Below, one piece after another: positions 45,108 through 54,583 of a DNA stretch of 64,000 nucleotides (the first letter of the stretch is position 1; each line of letters opens with the position of its first letter). The translations under genes and the position numbers were made by a program. The DNA is from Paenibacillus tundrae (GTDB lineage Bacteria > Bacillota > Bacilli > Paenibacillales > Paenibacillaceae). The notes under the pieces were generated by a model. It saw only the letters and a program-made list of their open reading frames with translations, did not search any database and was not told where the DNA came from. Location of the stretch: positions 3,224,001-3,288,000 of the forward strand of contig NZ_CP145605.1 in the NCBI RefSeq assembly GCF_036884255.1, given 5' to 3'.

Positions 45108-46835
45108 ATGAAGAAAACAATCGCAGACGTTCTTGTCGAAGCTCTATTAAATGCCGGCATCAAGCGGATCTATGGCATTGTTGGTGACTCTCTTAATGCT
45201 GTACTGGATTCAATTCGTCGTTCGGGTAAAATTGAATGGATTCATGTTCGGCATGAAGAAGTTGCCGCTTTTGCAGCCGGTGCAGATGCCGAGGTTAGCG
45301 GTAGTATTGCTGTGTGTGCAGGTAGTAGTGGCCCGGGAAACACACATCTAATCAATGGTTTATATGATTGTCATCGAAACCGCGTACCTGTACTGGCTAT
45401 CGCTGCCCATATTCCGAGCGACGAGATCGGGAGTGAATACTTTCAGGCTACTCATCCAGAATATCTTTTCCAAGAGTGTAGTCACTATTGTGAAGTCATT
45501 ACAACAGCCAAACAGATGCCTCGTTCCTTAACGATGGCCATACAGACGGCAGTGGCTCGTTCGGGTGTTTCGGTCGTGGTGTTACCTGGGGATGTTGCGG
45601 CTCTTGAAGCGGCAGATCTTCCTGTCCCTGAACATGTATACCATCCAACTAATCCTGTTGTTCATCCTTCTGAGCCTGAACTTATCAAGCTTGCGGAATA
45701 CCTGAATCAAGACAAAAAAATCACATTGCTGTGCGGAGCCGGTTGTGCCGGTGCTCGTGAACCTCTAATGGAGTTATGCGAACGTCTCCAATCACCCATG
45801 GTCATTGCGCTGCGAGGCAAGGAATACCTTGAATATGATAATCCGTACTCTGTAGGATTAACGGGTCTAATCGGATATTCGTCCGGCTACCATGCGATGA
45901 TGGATTGTGATGTGTTGTTGATGCTGGGGACAGATTTCCCTTATCGTCAATTTTACCCTGAGGATGCAACGGTATTACAGGTCGACATTCAGTCCTCGCA
46001 TCTTGGACGGCGTACGAAGCTCGACTTCGGTGTCTGTGGTGATGTGAAATCAACGATTGAAGCCTTGCTGCCATATTTAACAAAAGAACATGCTGACAAA
46101 CACTTGAGGAAAAGTGTTGATCGTTATGTCAAAGTACGTAAAGAACTGGACGAGCTAGCCATCGGCAAACCAGGTAAAACGCCAATCCATCCCCAATACT
46201 TAACGAAAATCATTAGTGATGCTGCTGCTGAGAACGCAATATTCACCTGTGATGTAGGCACACCTACGGTGTGGGCTGCTCGATATATTGAAATGAGCCG
46301 TAATCGCAGGCTGCTGGGTTCATTTAACCACGGCACAATGGCTAATGCGCTGCCTCAAGCGATTGGTGCTCAAGTTGCAAATCCAGGTAGACAGGTCATC
46401 TCACTATCTGGAGATGGTGGTATTGCAATGCTCATGGGCGATCTATTAACGCTGAAGCAGCATAACCTGCCAATTAATGTGGTTGTATTCAACAACGGCG
46501 CACTAAGTTTTGTTGAACTGGAGATGAAGGCTGCTGGTTTTCTAGAATCGGGGACAGAACTTGTGAATCCTAACTTTGCTATGGTCGCTCAGGCTATGGG
46601 GTTAGAGGGCATCCGAGTGGAAGACCCAGCGGAGCTTGAGGGAGCAGTCGAGCGTGCACTTCAGCATGATGGACCTGTCCTGATTGACGTTGTCGTTAAT
46701 CGTCAGGAGCTCTCGTTGCCTCCGAAGATTAATATTAAACAGGCTGAAGGATTCACGTTGTGGATGATGAAAGCTGTACTCAATGGTCGAGGCGATGAGC
46801 TGATTGAACTAGCTAAGACTAATTTGATACGGTAA
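45108..46835 (+). CDS. Thiamine-diphosphate-dependent pyruvate oxidase
   Basis: 575 residues, close to B. subtilis YdaP and E. coli PoxB. Three domains are visible. The N-terminal Pyr domain has the essential glutamate in WIHVRHEEVAAFAAGA, the middle domain binds FAD-like cofactors, and the C-terminal domain has the thiamine-diphosphate motif SGDGGIAMLMGDLLTLKQHN. The enzyme would oxidise pyruvate to acetate and CO2, feeding electrons to quinones or making acetyl phosphate and peroxide depending on subtype, which is not decidable here. It is monocistronic with AAAGGAG at the start. Confidence 0.9.
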   Translation: MKKTIADVLVEALLNAGIKRIYGIVGDSLNAVLDSIRRSGKIEWIHVRHEEVAAFAAGADAEVSGSIAVCAGSSGPGNTHLINGLYDCHRNRVPVLAIAAHIPSDEIGSEYFQATHPEYLFQECSHYCEVITTAKQMPRSLTMAIQTAVARSGVSVVVLPGDVAALEAADLPVPEHVYHPTNPVVHPSEPELIKLAEYLNQDKKITLLCGAGCAGAREPLMELCERLQSPMVIALRGKEYLEYDNPYSVGLTGLIGYSSGYHAMMDCDVLLMLGTDFPYRQFYPEDATVLQVDIQSSHLGRRTKLDFGVCGDVKSTIEALLPYLTKEHADKHLRKSVDRYVKVRKELDELAIGKPGKTPIHPQYLTKIISDAAAENAIFTCDVGTPTVWAARYIEMSRNRRLLGSFNHGTMANALPQAIGAQVANPGRQVISLSGDGGIAMLMGDLLTLKQHNLPINVVVFNNGALSFVELEMKAAGFLESGTELVNPNFAMVAQAMGLEGIRVEDPAELEGAVERALQHDGPVLIDVVVNRQELSLPPKINIKQAEGFTLWMMKAVLNGRGDELIELAKTNLIR

Positions 46836-46960
46836 GTAAGATAACACGTTCGGAGTTGAGATAATAGCCCTAGCTGAGAGCTAAACAACTGTATTTCTAG
46901 AAGCATATTCTTTGATCCACTTACCGCTGTTTGAAGTAATACAGGATAGATTCGTGTGTA

Positions 46961-47006
46961 AACAAGGGGGTCAGCCATGCCTCGTATGAGGACTGCACTC
47001 CTTGTT
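46961..47006 (+). other. Structured element between the pyruvate oxidase and SDR genes
   Basis: AACAAGGGG (46961-46969) pairs with CTCCTTGTT (46998-47006) with one wobble. Inside, CAG pairs with CTG and CCTC pairs with GAGG over a GTAT loop. No T-run follows. The remaining bases of this 370-base gap (46836-47209) are AT-rich and carry no reading frame with a ribosome site. Confidence 0.35.
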
Positions 47007-47209
47007 CAATCACGTTGTATACATCTATATTATCGTGCATCATATTATTTAAAATTGTTTTTATTTTCTAAGTCCTATAAAATAAATGTTGTCAGATAGG
47101 ATTATGTATCATTTAACCTACATATGTTGCATTTTTTTGTAACTAACTGCTTCATATTGATCTAATGGATCCGACGACGAGAGAATACACACACATGGAG
47201 GAGATCAGA

Positions 47210-47965
47210 ATGAGTCATACAGGAAAAGTAGCCATTATCACTGGAGCAGGAAGTGGATTGGGACAGGCAGCCGCATTGAAGCTCGCTGAGAAGGGCGCAT
47301 CTATTGTGGTAGTTGATCTAGTTGAAGCAACAGGCCAAGGAACAGTTAAACAGATTGAGGCGTTAGGTGGCAAAGCTATTTTTGTTCAAGCCGATGTTAG
47401 TAAGGCAGTAGATGTAGAAAACTACGTGAAGAAGACGGTCGAAGAGTTCGGACGTATTGATATGTTCTTTAACAATGCGGGTATTTCTGGACCAGGTGTC
47501 AAATTAATCGAACATACCATTGAGCAATTTGATCAAATTATCGATATTAACTTGAGAAGTGTATTTTACGGGTTGAAATACGTGATTACCGAAATGCTCA
47601 AAACAGGCGGAGGTGCAATTCTCAACACTGCCTCTACAGCAGGAATTGTAGGCGTTCAAGCCGTTGCTCCTTATGCAGCAACGAAGCATGGTGTTGTAGG
47701 ATTAACGCGTACAGCTGCAATCGAATATGGCAAAGATAACATTCGTGTTAATGCTATTGCCCCAGGTACGATTGAAACTCCTATGGTTGTTCAGTTTGGT
47801 AAGGATAATCCGGAAGTGTTCAAAGCAACCGTTGATAGCATTCCATCCGGACGTTTAGGTAAACCGGAAGAGATTGCGAACTTGGTTGCGTTCCTGCTTG
47901 GTGACGAAGCCCCGTATATTAATGGTGCTGTATATCCAATTGATGGTGCCGTAACTGCACAGTAA
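47210..47965 (+). CDS. Short-chain dehydrogenase/reductase
   Basis: Classical SDR of 251 residues: AIITGAGSGLGQAAAL at the cofactor site, FFNNAGISG, catalytic serine in NTASTAGIVG, YAATKHGVVGL with Tyr and Lys, and a C-terminal NGAVYPIDGAVTAQ. The acidic residue after the second strand (VVVDLVEATG) indicates NAD. The ATG at 47210 follows GGAGGAG; the frame upstream to 47165 lacks a ribosome site. It resembles glucose- or 3-oxoacyl-type dehydrogenases; the substrate is not assignable. Confidence 0.87.
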   Translation: MSHTGKVAIITGAGSGLGQAAALKLAEKGASIVVVDLVEATGQGTVKQIEALGGKAIFVQADVSKAVDVENYVKKTVEEFGRIDMFFNNAGISGPGVKLIEHTIEQFDQIIDINLRSVFYGLKYVITEMLKTGGGAILNTASTAGIVGVQAVAPYAATKHGVVGLTRTAAIEYGKDNIRVNAIAPGTIETPMVVQFGKDNPEVFKATVDSIPSGRLGKPEEIANLVAFLLGDEAPYINGAVYPIDGAVTAQ

Positions 47966-48025
47966 TATCGAATAGTAACCTTATGCGCACTAGGCTAGGC
48001 AAACATAATAAAGAAGTATACAAAA

Positions 48026-48054
48026 AGGCATCTGTCTGAAGACAGTGCCTCTTT
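48026..48054 (+). terminator. Rho-independent terminator
   Basis: AGGCATCTGTCT pairs with AGACAGTGCCT with one mismatch over a two- to four-base loop, followed by CTTTG. Confidence 0.65.
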
Positions 48055-48113
48055 GTGTTATCCCCTAGCCGATGTGAAACTTACGTAACTGCTGAGAGAT
48101 ATGCGATTAAATA

Positions 48114-48479
48114 TTAACGATCCAAGGATTCAACATAATCTTTGGCTTCTTTAAGAGATAACCCTCTAGCTTCACGAAGTCGCTTGATGGCTTTAATTTT
48201 CTGATCCTTCTGAAGCAGGGAGAGCAGCTCCTGATCTAATTCAGATGGCGGTGTGTCTATTGTCGAAGACGAAGCGGTAACAGACATTGACGAAGCATAC
48301 TGCTGGGATGAGGATGAGGTTAAAGGAACCGAAGCATTAGACGGCATACGGGCGCCATTCTCCAAACGATCGACATCTCTTTTTAATTCATTCAGCTGTC
48401 GCTGTAAGCTTGCCATCCGGACTAGCGAAATTAACATAAATAGCAAAAATACGATAAATATCATTGTGTTCATTTCCAT
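48114..48479 (-). CDS. Membrane-anchored protein with L7/L12-like C-terminal domain
   Basis: 121 residues with three parts: one N-terminal membrane segment (FIVFLLFMLISLV), a short coiled coil (QRQLNELKRDVDRLE), a serine-rich linker, and a C-terminal helical unit (IKAIKRLREARGLSLKEAKDYVESL). The last part matches the C-terminal domain of ribosomal protein L7/L12 (KI.VIK.VR..TGLGLKEAK..VE). The ATG at 48479 is used; a weak GTGAGG lies ahead of it. The open frame extends back into the P450 gene but without support. The role of such membrane-linked L7/L12-like domains is not known. Confidence 0.68.
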   Translation of the reverse strand: MEMNTMIFIVFLLFMLISLVRMASLQRQLNELKRDVDRLENGARMPSNASVPLTSSSSQQYASSMSVTASSSTIDTPPSELDQELLSLLQKDQKIKAIKRLREARGLSLKEAKDYVESLDR

Positions 48480-48514
48480 GATGTTGGGCCTCACTTTCAG
48501 TTCAAACAATTTGA

Positions 48515-49702
48515 TTAGAGTTGTAACGGAATCTCCTTCACACCGCGGACAATCATCCCAGGTCTCCATTCAAGCTGATCCACGTCAGCTTGAAGTTGAA
48601 TATTAGGGAATCGACGTAGGAGTGTCATCACAGCGATCTCCCCCTCTAGACGGGCTAGTGGAGCTCCCAGACAGAGATGAATTCCTTTTCCAAAAGCTAA
48701 ATGTGGACTTTTCTCACGAGTGATGTCGAATACGTCTGCATCTGGAAATTGTTGCTCATCCCGATTAGCAGAGTCCAAAGCAACGATAACCAATTCGCCC
48801 TGGCTAATAAGCTGATCTCTGAATTGAATATCTTCCAGCGCCCAGCGCGAAGTGCTAAATTCAACAGGTCCGTTGTAACGGAGCATCTCTTCAATGGCTT
48901 GATGAATTAACTCGGGTTGTTCAATGAGAAGATCTCGCTGGCTCGGGTGTTCTAATAAAGCTAAGATACCATTGCCAATCAGATTAACCGTTGTCTCGTG
49001 ACCAGCAATAATTAGCAGCGCAACAACGCCTAACAGCTCGTTCTCCGTTAATTTTTCGCCAGCTTCCTCCGCAACAACAAGCTGACTGATCAGGTCATTT
49101 CCTGGTTCTTTCCGAACCTTGTCAAACCAAGCATTTAGATACTCAATAAACTCTTGGGCATGTTGTTCAAACATTTCGGCGTGCTCAGAACTCGTTGCAT
49201 CAATGATCGTGTTAGACCACATCCGGAATTTATCCTGATCTTCTAGGGGTACACCGAGAATTTCACTAATCACGATGATAGGTAGCGGAAAAGCATAATC
49301 ATCAATCAGGTTCATTTGATCCTTGGACTCTATTTGATCCAGTAGATTGTCTGCAATAGTTTGAATATGATCTCTCATTCCTGCAATCCATTTAGGGGTG
49401 AACGCTTTCTGCACAAGTCCACGTAAACGGCGATGATCTGGTGGATCGGAGAATAACATATTATTGACAAAAATGCTCTGATTCTCAGATCCATATCGTT
49501 TGGCTACGTCCTTACTCAACCGTGAATCTTTCAGTATCTCAACGGCATCCTCATATTGCGTAATGATCCAGCCGAATTCACCACTCGGGAACATTACTTT
49601 ATAGATCGGATTGTTCTTTCTAAGATTTTCATATACGGGGTAAGGGTTCTGTGTAAATTCTCTGGTGAAAAACTCTGGCTGGGAAGATTCGTTCATATTC
49701 AA
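48515..49702 (-). CDS. Cytochrome P450
   Basis: Soluble bacterial P450 of 395 residues (CYP107-like). It has the I-helix oxygen-binding AGHETT, the K-helix EEMLRYNGP with ExxR replaced by E-M-L-R, and the heme-binding loop FGKGIHLCLGAPLARLE with the thiolate cysteine near residue 345. TTG at 49702 is the start, nine bases after AAGGAG; an ATG two codons later is less well placed. No ferredoxin or reductase gene lies nearby, so electrons must come from elsewhere. The substrate is unknown. Confidence 0.92.
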   Translation of the reverse strand: MNMNESSQPEFFTREFTQNPYPVYENLRKNNPIYKVMFPSGEFGWIITQYEDAVEILKDSRLSKDVAKRYGSENQSIFVNNMLFSDPPDHRRLRGLVQKAFTPKWIAGMRDHIQTIADNLLDQIESKDQMNLIDDYAFPLPIIVISEILGVPLEDQDKFRMWSNTIIDATSSEHAEMFEQHAQEFIEYLNAWFDKVRKEPGNDLISQLVVAEEAGEKLTENELLGVVALLIIAGHETTVNLIGNGILALLEHPSQRDLLIEQPELIHQAIEEMLRYNGPVEFSTSRWALEDIQFRDQLISQGELVIVALDSANRDEQQFPDADVFDITREKSPHLAFGKGIHLCLGAPLARLEGEIAVMTLLRRFPNIQLQADVDQLEWRPGMIVRGVKEIPLQL

Positions 49703-49870
49703 TGGGTAAATCTCCTTTCATCTAAGAGCTTGAAATATGATATTCTTGTTTAAGGAATTACAGGGAACTTTTTGCGGGTTCATACATAAAGTTTGGTTCA
49801 TGTATATATTCCATATCGAAATGCTGAAACCTGTCTTCAACTATAAATTGTAACGGAGGCGAAGTGTAAT

Positions 49871-50848
49871 ATGTCTAATCCTCAATTACCACTGCATCAT
49901 CATCATATCCCTGCAAGTGCCCTTGTCCTTGGCTGTATGCGGTTTGGAGGCGAGTGGGATGGACTCCCGATTACCGATGATTTAGTCTGCGAGGGACACC
50001 GGGCTGTGGAAGCTGCTCTTGAGATTGGCATTAATCATTATGATCTGGCAGATATTTATACACGAGGCAAGGCGGAGCATGTGTTTGGACGTATATTAGC
50101 GGAATCAGCAGGCTTAAGGGAACAGATCATCATTCAATCCAAATGCGGCATACGTCTCGTTGGAGATGATGATGGCCCACAACGTTATGATTCATCCGGT
50201 TCTCATATCCTCGCCAGTGTGGATGGTATCCTTCAACGTTTGGGTGTCGATTATTTGGATATTTTACTATTACACCGCCCAGACCCGCTTGCACACCCGC
50301 AAGAGATTGCGGAAGCCTTAGCTAAGCTTCATCATTCCGGGAAGGTAAGGCACTTCGGTGTTTCCAACATGGGCTCTGAGCAAATTCGTTTACTGCAGTC
50401 CTATAGCAACGTTCCTTTTATCGTGAATCAGCTTGAGATGAGTCTAGATAAAATTGGATTTGTCGAGGCTGGCGTCACCGTGAATCGTCCTCAAGCACTA
50501 CATAATGTGTTCCCTTACGGAACAATGGAGTTCTGCCAATCGGAGCATATACAGCTCCAAGCTTGGGGTGCCCTTGCTCAAGGACGTTTCACAGGAAGAG
50601 TCGTTGATGGTCAACGACCCGAGATCGAAGCTACAGCTCAAGTCGTTGAACGTATGGCGAAGGAACGTGGCGTTACATCTGAGGCTATTGTACTTGCCTG
50701 GTTAATGAAACACCCTGCGGGTATTCAGCCTATTATCGGCTCGATCCGCCCAGATCGTATCAGAGCCTGCAAGAATGCGGTCCAGACCGAACTAACGCGC
50801 TATGAGTGGTATGAGTTATATTCGGCTTCATGTGGACGGCGAATGTAG
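49871..50848 (+). CDS. Aldo/keto reductase
   Basis: NADPH-dependent aldo/keto reductase of 325 residues. The catalytic tetrad is visible: Asp and Tyr in HYDLADIYTRGKAEHVFGRI, Lys in IIQSKCGIR, and His in ILLLHRPDPL. VSNMGSEQIRLL and the C-terminal IIGSIRPDRI contact the cofactor. It resembles the B. subtilis YcsN type. The start follows GGAGGCGAAG. It is divergent from the P450 gene, with 168 bases between the two starts, and is closed by its own terminator. Confidence 0.9.
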   Translation: MSNPQLPLHHHHIPASALVLGCMRFGGEWDGLPITDDLVCEGHRAVEAALEIGINHYDLADIYTRGKAEHVFGRILAESAGLREQIIIQSKCGIRLVGDDDGPQRYDSSGSHILASVDGILQRLGVDYLDILLLHRPDPLAHPQEIAEALAKLHHSGKVRHFGVSNMGSEQIRLLQSYSNVPFIVNQLEMSLDKIGFVEAGVTVNRPQALHNVFPYGTMEFCQSEHIQLQAWGALAQGRFTGRVVDGQRPEIEATAQVVERMAKERGVTSEAIVLAWLMKHPAGIQPIIGSIRPDRIRACKNAVQTELTRYEWYELYSASCGRRM

Positions 50849-50880
50849 AACGTAGAAAGAAAGATAGAGAGATTCGTGAG

Positions 50881-50906
50881 AGCACAGGTTGTTGCCTGTG
50901 CTTTTT
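50881..50906 (+). terminator. Rho-independent terminator
   Basis: AGCACAGG (50881-50888) pairs perfectly with CCTGTGCT (50895-50902), followed by TTTT. Confidence 0.85.
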
Positions 50907-51080
50907 GGGTTGGATTTAAGTTCATATTTACACTCTTACCTATGTCCATGGACTTATATATCAAGTCTGATATGAAGGACGTTCCAACCATTTTTGCCGT
51001 TTTGTACGGTGGTTCAGCGCATGCTGTGATAAAATGCCTAGTATAAGAACATACGATCTGTTTATTCGAGAGGAGATATC

Positions 51081-52187
51081 TTGACGATGGAGATGCTTAA
51101 ACCACCCGCCGAGACATTATATGAAACTGAATTACGTGCATTACGAGAAGAAGATACAGGCAAACGTCCCCCGCATTGGTTATTATCTCCTGTGTACGTC
51201 AGAGATTTTATTATTGGTAGGGATAAGCCCGCCATATTGAATGGTGAAGAGGTAGCCATCACACGTAAATTTTACGGTAATGACGTACTAATCGAACGAG
51301 CAGTCGTCACACTTGCGGGCAACCGAGGATTGATGTTAGTGGGTGAGCCCGGTACAGCGAAGACCATGCTCAGTGAGTTGCTGTCCGCAGCGATTTCAGG
51401 AACGAGCTTGAACACCATTCAGGGCACAGCAGGCACTACAGAAGATATGATTAAGTATTCGTGGAATTATGCCATGCTGCTCGATAAAGGTCCTTCAGAA
51501 GCTGCTCTTGTACCGTCCCCTCTATATAATGGGATGAAAAAAGGCATTATTACACGTTTTGAAGAGATTACCCGTTGTCCAGCAGAGGCACAAGATAGCT
51601 TAATCAGTATTCTCAGTGACAAGGTGATGAGTATCCCCGAGCTGGATGGCGGCGTTTTGTTTGCGCAATCAGGATTCAACGTTATTGCTACCGCCAACAT
51701 ACGGGACAAAGGTGTTAATGAGATGAGCGGTGCATTGAAGCGTCGTTTCAATTTTGAAACGATCAAACCAATCAGCAATGTCAAAATGGAAGCCAAAATA
51801 ATTGAGTCACAGGCTCGAAGCCTATTATTACATAGTGGTATCGATATTGATATCAATACAGATGTGGTTGAACTGTTAGCCACAACCTTTATGGAGCTTC
51901 GTACAGGATTAACGCGGGAAGGATTCAAGCTCGATACACCACAAGCGACAATGAGTACGGCTGAGGCTGTATCGGTCTATGTTCAGAGTGCGATGACATC
52001 CTATTATTACGAAGACAAAGATATCGCATTAGATCGGCTTGTTCAAAACATGCTTGGAACGATTGCTAAAGAAAATGAAAAAGATCTTTCGATTCTCAAA
52101 TCCTATTTCTCTAAAATTGTGAAGGAACGAGCTAGGGAAGAAGGAATCTGGAAGGATTATTATGAGGAGAAAAAATGGATCGGTTAG
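51081..52187 (+). CDS. MoxR-type AAA+ ATPase (YehL-like)
   Basis: First gene of the six-gene locus, 368 residues. MoxR ATPases act as chaperone-like remodelers, usually with a VWA partner. Walker A is GEPGTAKT (residues 88-95). The Walker B region reads GIITRFEEITRCP, so Glu160-Glu162 (FEE) replaces the usual hydrophobic-Asp-Glu. Sensor 1 is ATANIRD (203-209) and the arginine-finger segment is LKRRFNF (219-225). TTG at 51081 lies five bases after AGGAG; an ATG at 51087 is an alternative. It overlaps the next gene by 13 bases. E. coli yehL is the named relative I recognise. Confidence 0.85.
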   Translation: MTMEMLKPPAETLYETELRALREEDTGKRPPHWLLSPVYVRDFIIGRDKPAILNGEEVAITRKFYGNDVLIERAVVTLAGNRGLMLVGEPGTAKTMLSELLSAAISGTSLNTIQGTAGTTEDMIKYSWNYAMLLDKGPSEAALVPSPLYNGMKKGIITRFEEITRCPAEAQDSLISILSDKVMSIPELDGGVLFAQSGFNVIATANIRDKGVNEMSGALKRRFNFETIKPISNVKMEAKIIESQARSLLLHSGIDIDINTDVVELLATTFMELRTGLTREGFKLDTPQATMSTAEAVSVYVQSAMTSYYYEDKDIALDRLVQNMLGTIAKENEKDLSILKSYFSKIVKERAREEGIWKDYYEEKKWIG

Positions 52188-54583
52188 AAGAAGCTCGGCA
52201 AGCAGAGCTTGAACATGTCGAGACGTTATTTGATTCTCAGGTGTACAACCTGAACAATGACACAATCTATTTCCCTATCCGCCATCATAGTCCAGCGTGT
52301 TCTTATCATTTGCTACGGTTAATAGAGGAGTACAAGCCAGATACCATCCTCATTGAAGGACCGGAGAGTGGTAATCCTTATCTGGATGTATTAAGTGATG
52401 AAGCTACCATTCCACCCATCAGCTTGTATTACACCTATGAGACGGATCAAACGAGAGAAGCCTGTTATTATCCCATGCTGCGATATTCACCCGAATATGT
52501 AGCTCTGAAAGAGGCCTCACGGCTTGGCATACCAGCTCAATTCATTGATCTGGATTATCATCATTTCTCGAAGCCGAAAGAGCAAGAGCAACAACACGTA
52601 TCCGTTCAGGATGAGAGATTGCTCGCAGGATCTGACTTTATTCAACGGTTGTGCCACAAAACGAATTGCCGCAGCTTCGATGAGTTGTGGGAAAAAGTAT
52701 TCGAGATTGCAGGACTTGAGAAGACCACGCAAGCATTTGTGCAGGAGGTATTTACCTATTGCACTTTATCTCGTATGTGTTATACAGACGAGCAACTGCA
52801 TCGTACAGGGGATCTCGCAAGAGAGACCCATATGAGACAACGTATACAAGAAGCTAAGCAGGCATTTGACCGCGTACTGGTGATTACAGGAGGATTCCAT
52901 ACCTATGGGCTTGTTATGCCAGATTCGAGTTCAACAAGCTCCGAAAACACTAATTTATCGCATCCTTCTCAAGAGCCGGAGCTAGAACCCGTGCGGAAGC
53001 AAATGTATCCGATGGTGTACACATTCGCTGAAGCAGATCGATTAAATGGATATGCAAGCGGGATGCCTTATGTCAATTATTACGAACAGATCTGGAATCA
53101 CATCCAACGTCATAACCAGTCACCCTATCATGCAACCGCTGTGGAGGTTCTATCTAAACTTACACGCAAGCTACGTGAGAGTCATGAGTATGTTTCTACA
53201 AGCGATGCGATTGAAGCTTATAGCATGATTCAGGGACTCGCCTCACTGCGTGGCAAGAGAGAAGGCGGAGTTTACGAGTTAATGGATGGTGCGTTATCCG
53301 CCTTTGTAAAGGGTGAGCTTACACTAGCTACAGATAAACCAATACAAGAGCTTCAGCATGTATTGACCGGGGATGTTATCGGTACAGTCGCACCAAACCG
53401 TTATAGTATTCCAATTGTTGAAGACTTCAAGAAGCGCTGCGATGGGGCCAAGCTTCAGCTGCGAACGACAGGCCAACACAAGAAAGTGTTAGACCTGTAT
53501 GCGAAGCCTGAACATCGCAAGCTCAGTCAACTATTTGAATGTACGACGTATCTTGTTCCGGACTTTGCCAAACGTCAGGCAGGGCCGGATTGGATTGCAC
53601 AGCGTGATATGAATTTAGTTCGGGAGACGTGGGTGTATGCATATTCCTCCAGAGTTGAAGCACGCTTGATCGAAAACTCGCTATATGGTGGAACGATTCA
53701 GGAAGCAGCAACACGGAAGATGGAAGAAGCGATGAACAGCATCCCAGATCATCATAGTGGAGAGCTTGCCAAGGCGATGCTGCAAGCCATGCTGATGGGA
53801 CTACAAGGCACCTCGAAACAATTGGTTGAGAGGGTTCGAAGTGCGCTGAGAACGGATGGTAACTTCCTATCCTTGTGTGCCAGTCTTCGAATACTACACC
53901 GCATTCATCAGCATCGCAGACTTCTTGGTCTATTTGAAGATGAGCAATTGCCCGATATGGTGCTCGAAGCATATAACAACGCTGTGGACAAGCTGCTGCA
54001 TCTCTCTAGAACGAACGCTGATGAGCATGAAGCAATCATTCAAGGATTGAAGCTGCTCGCTATGCTAGCAGAATCCTCGGAGGAACGCTATCTAGATGAC
54101 ACATTCAGAATACATCTGAATGAACTATTAACGGATCATCAGCTTCCTGCTCAATTGGAAGGCGTATGTATTGCCATTTCTTCAGGACTTGGTGATCGCC
54201 CAAGACAGGAGATCGCAGAACGAGCGCGTGGATACATCCATGGGGCTCCAGAGCAGATGCGCCAGACTGCACTATATTTGAAAGGTGTATTTGCCGTAGC
54301 TCGTGATGCTTTTTTATATGAAGACGAACTGCTGTATGAACTTAATCTTCTTATTGAGCAGCTCCCATTAGATGAATTTATGAGTATGGTACCTGAACTG
54401 AGGCTGGCGTTCACCTATTTCACGCCCATGGAGACGGGTCTCATCGCTGACAGAGTCGCAAGTCTGCACCAGGTTCAATCCGAGGAATTAGGACGAGCTC
54501 CTGTAGATGAACAGCTACTCCAAGCAGCTAGATCATGGGATGAAGCAATGCGAAAGGAGTTTGACGCATGGAAGCTGACCTGA
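52175..54583 (+). CDS. DUF5682 family protein (YehM-like)
   Basis: 802 residues, soluble, no known activity. The N-terminal FPIRHHSPACSYHLL (residues 33-47) and DTILIEGPES (56-65) define DUF5682, whose members sit in MoxR/VWA gene clusters. A later segment VITGGFHTYGL resembles the strand-turn of TIM-barrel or TraB/PrgY-like proteins. The C-terminal half is helical and repeat-like, which suggests a scaffold. A clear GAGGAG lies inside the 3' end of the ATPase gene, 7 bases ahead of the ATG. The gene overlaps the VWA gene by 16 bases. It matches E. coli YehM in size and context. Confidence 0.82.
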   Translation: MDRLEEARQAELEHVETLFDSQVYNLNNDTIYFPIRHHSPACSYHLLRLIEEYKPDTILIEGPESGNPYLDVLSDEATIPPISLYYTYETDQTREACYYPMLRYSPEYVALKEASRLGIPAQFIDLDYHHFSKPKEQEQQHVSVQDERLLAGSDFIQRLCHKTNCRSFDELWEKVFEIAGLEKTTQAFVQEVFTYCTLSRMCYTDEQLHRTGDLARETHMRQRIQEAKQAFDRVLVITGGFHTYGLVMPDSSSTSSENTNLSHPSQEPELEPVRKQMYPMVYTFAEADRLNGYASGMPYVNYYEQIWNHIQRHNQSPYHATAVEVLSKLTRKLRESHEYVSTSDAIEAYSMIQGLASLRGKREGGVYELMDGALSAFVKGELTLATDKPIQELQHVLTGDVIGTVAPNRYSIPIVEDFKKRCDGAKLQLRTTGQHKKVLDLYAKPEHRKLSQLFECTTYLVPDFAKRQAGPDWIAQRDMNLVRETWVYAYSSRVEARLIENSLYGGTIQEAATRKMEEAMNSIPDHHSGELAKAMLQAMLMGLQGTSKQLVERVRSALRTDGNFLSLCASLRILHRIHQHRRLLGLFEDEQLPDMVLEAYNNAVDKLLHLSRTNADEHEAIIQGLKLLAMLAESSEERYLDDTFRIHLNELLTDHQLPAQLEGVCIAISSGLGDRPRQEIAERARGYIHGAPEQMRQTALYLKGVFAVARDAFLYEDELLYELNLLIEQLPLDEFMSMVPELRLAFTYFTPMETGLIADRVASLHQVQSEELGRAPVDEQLLQAARSWDEAMRKEFDAWKLT

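Noticed and set aside
46979..47101. Small frame of about 40 codons between the pyruvate oxidase and SDR genes
   Set aside because: It starts inside the stem-loop, has no good ribosome site and runs into AT-rich DNA.
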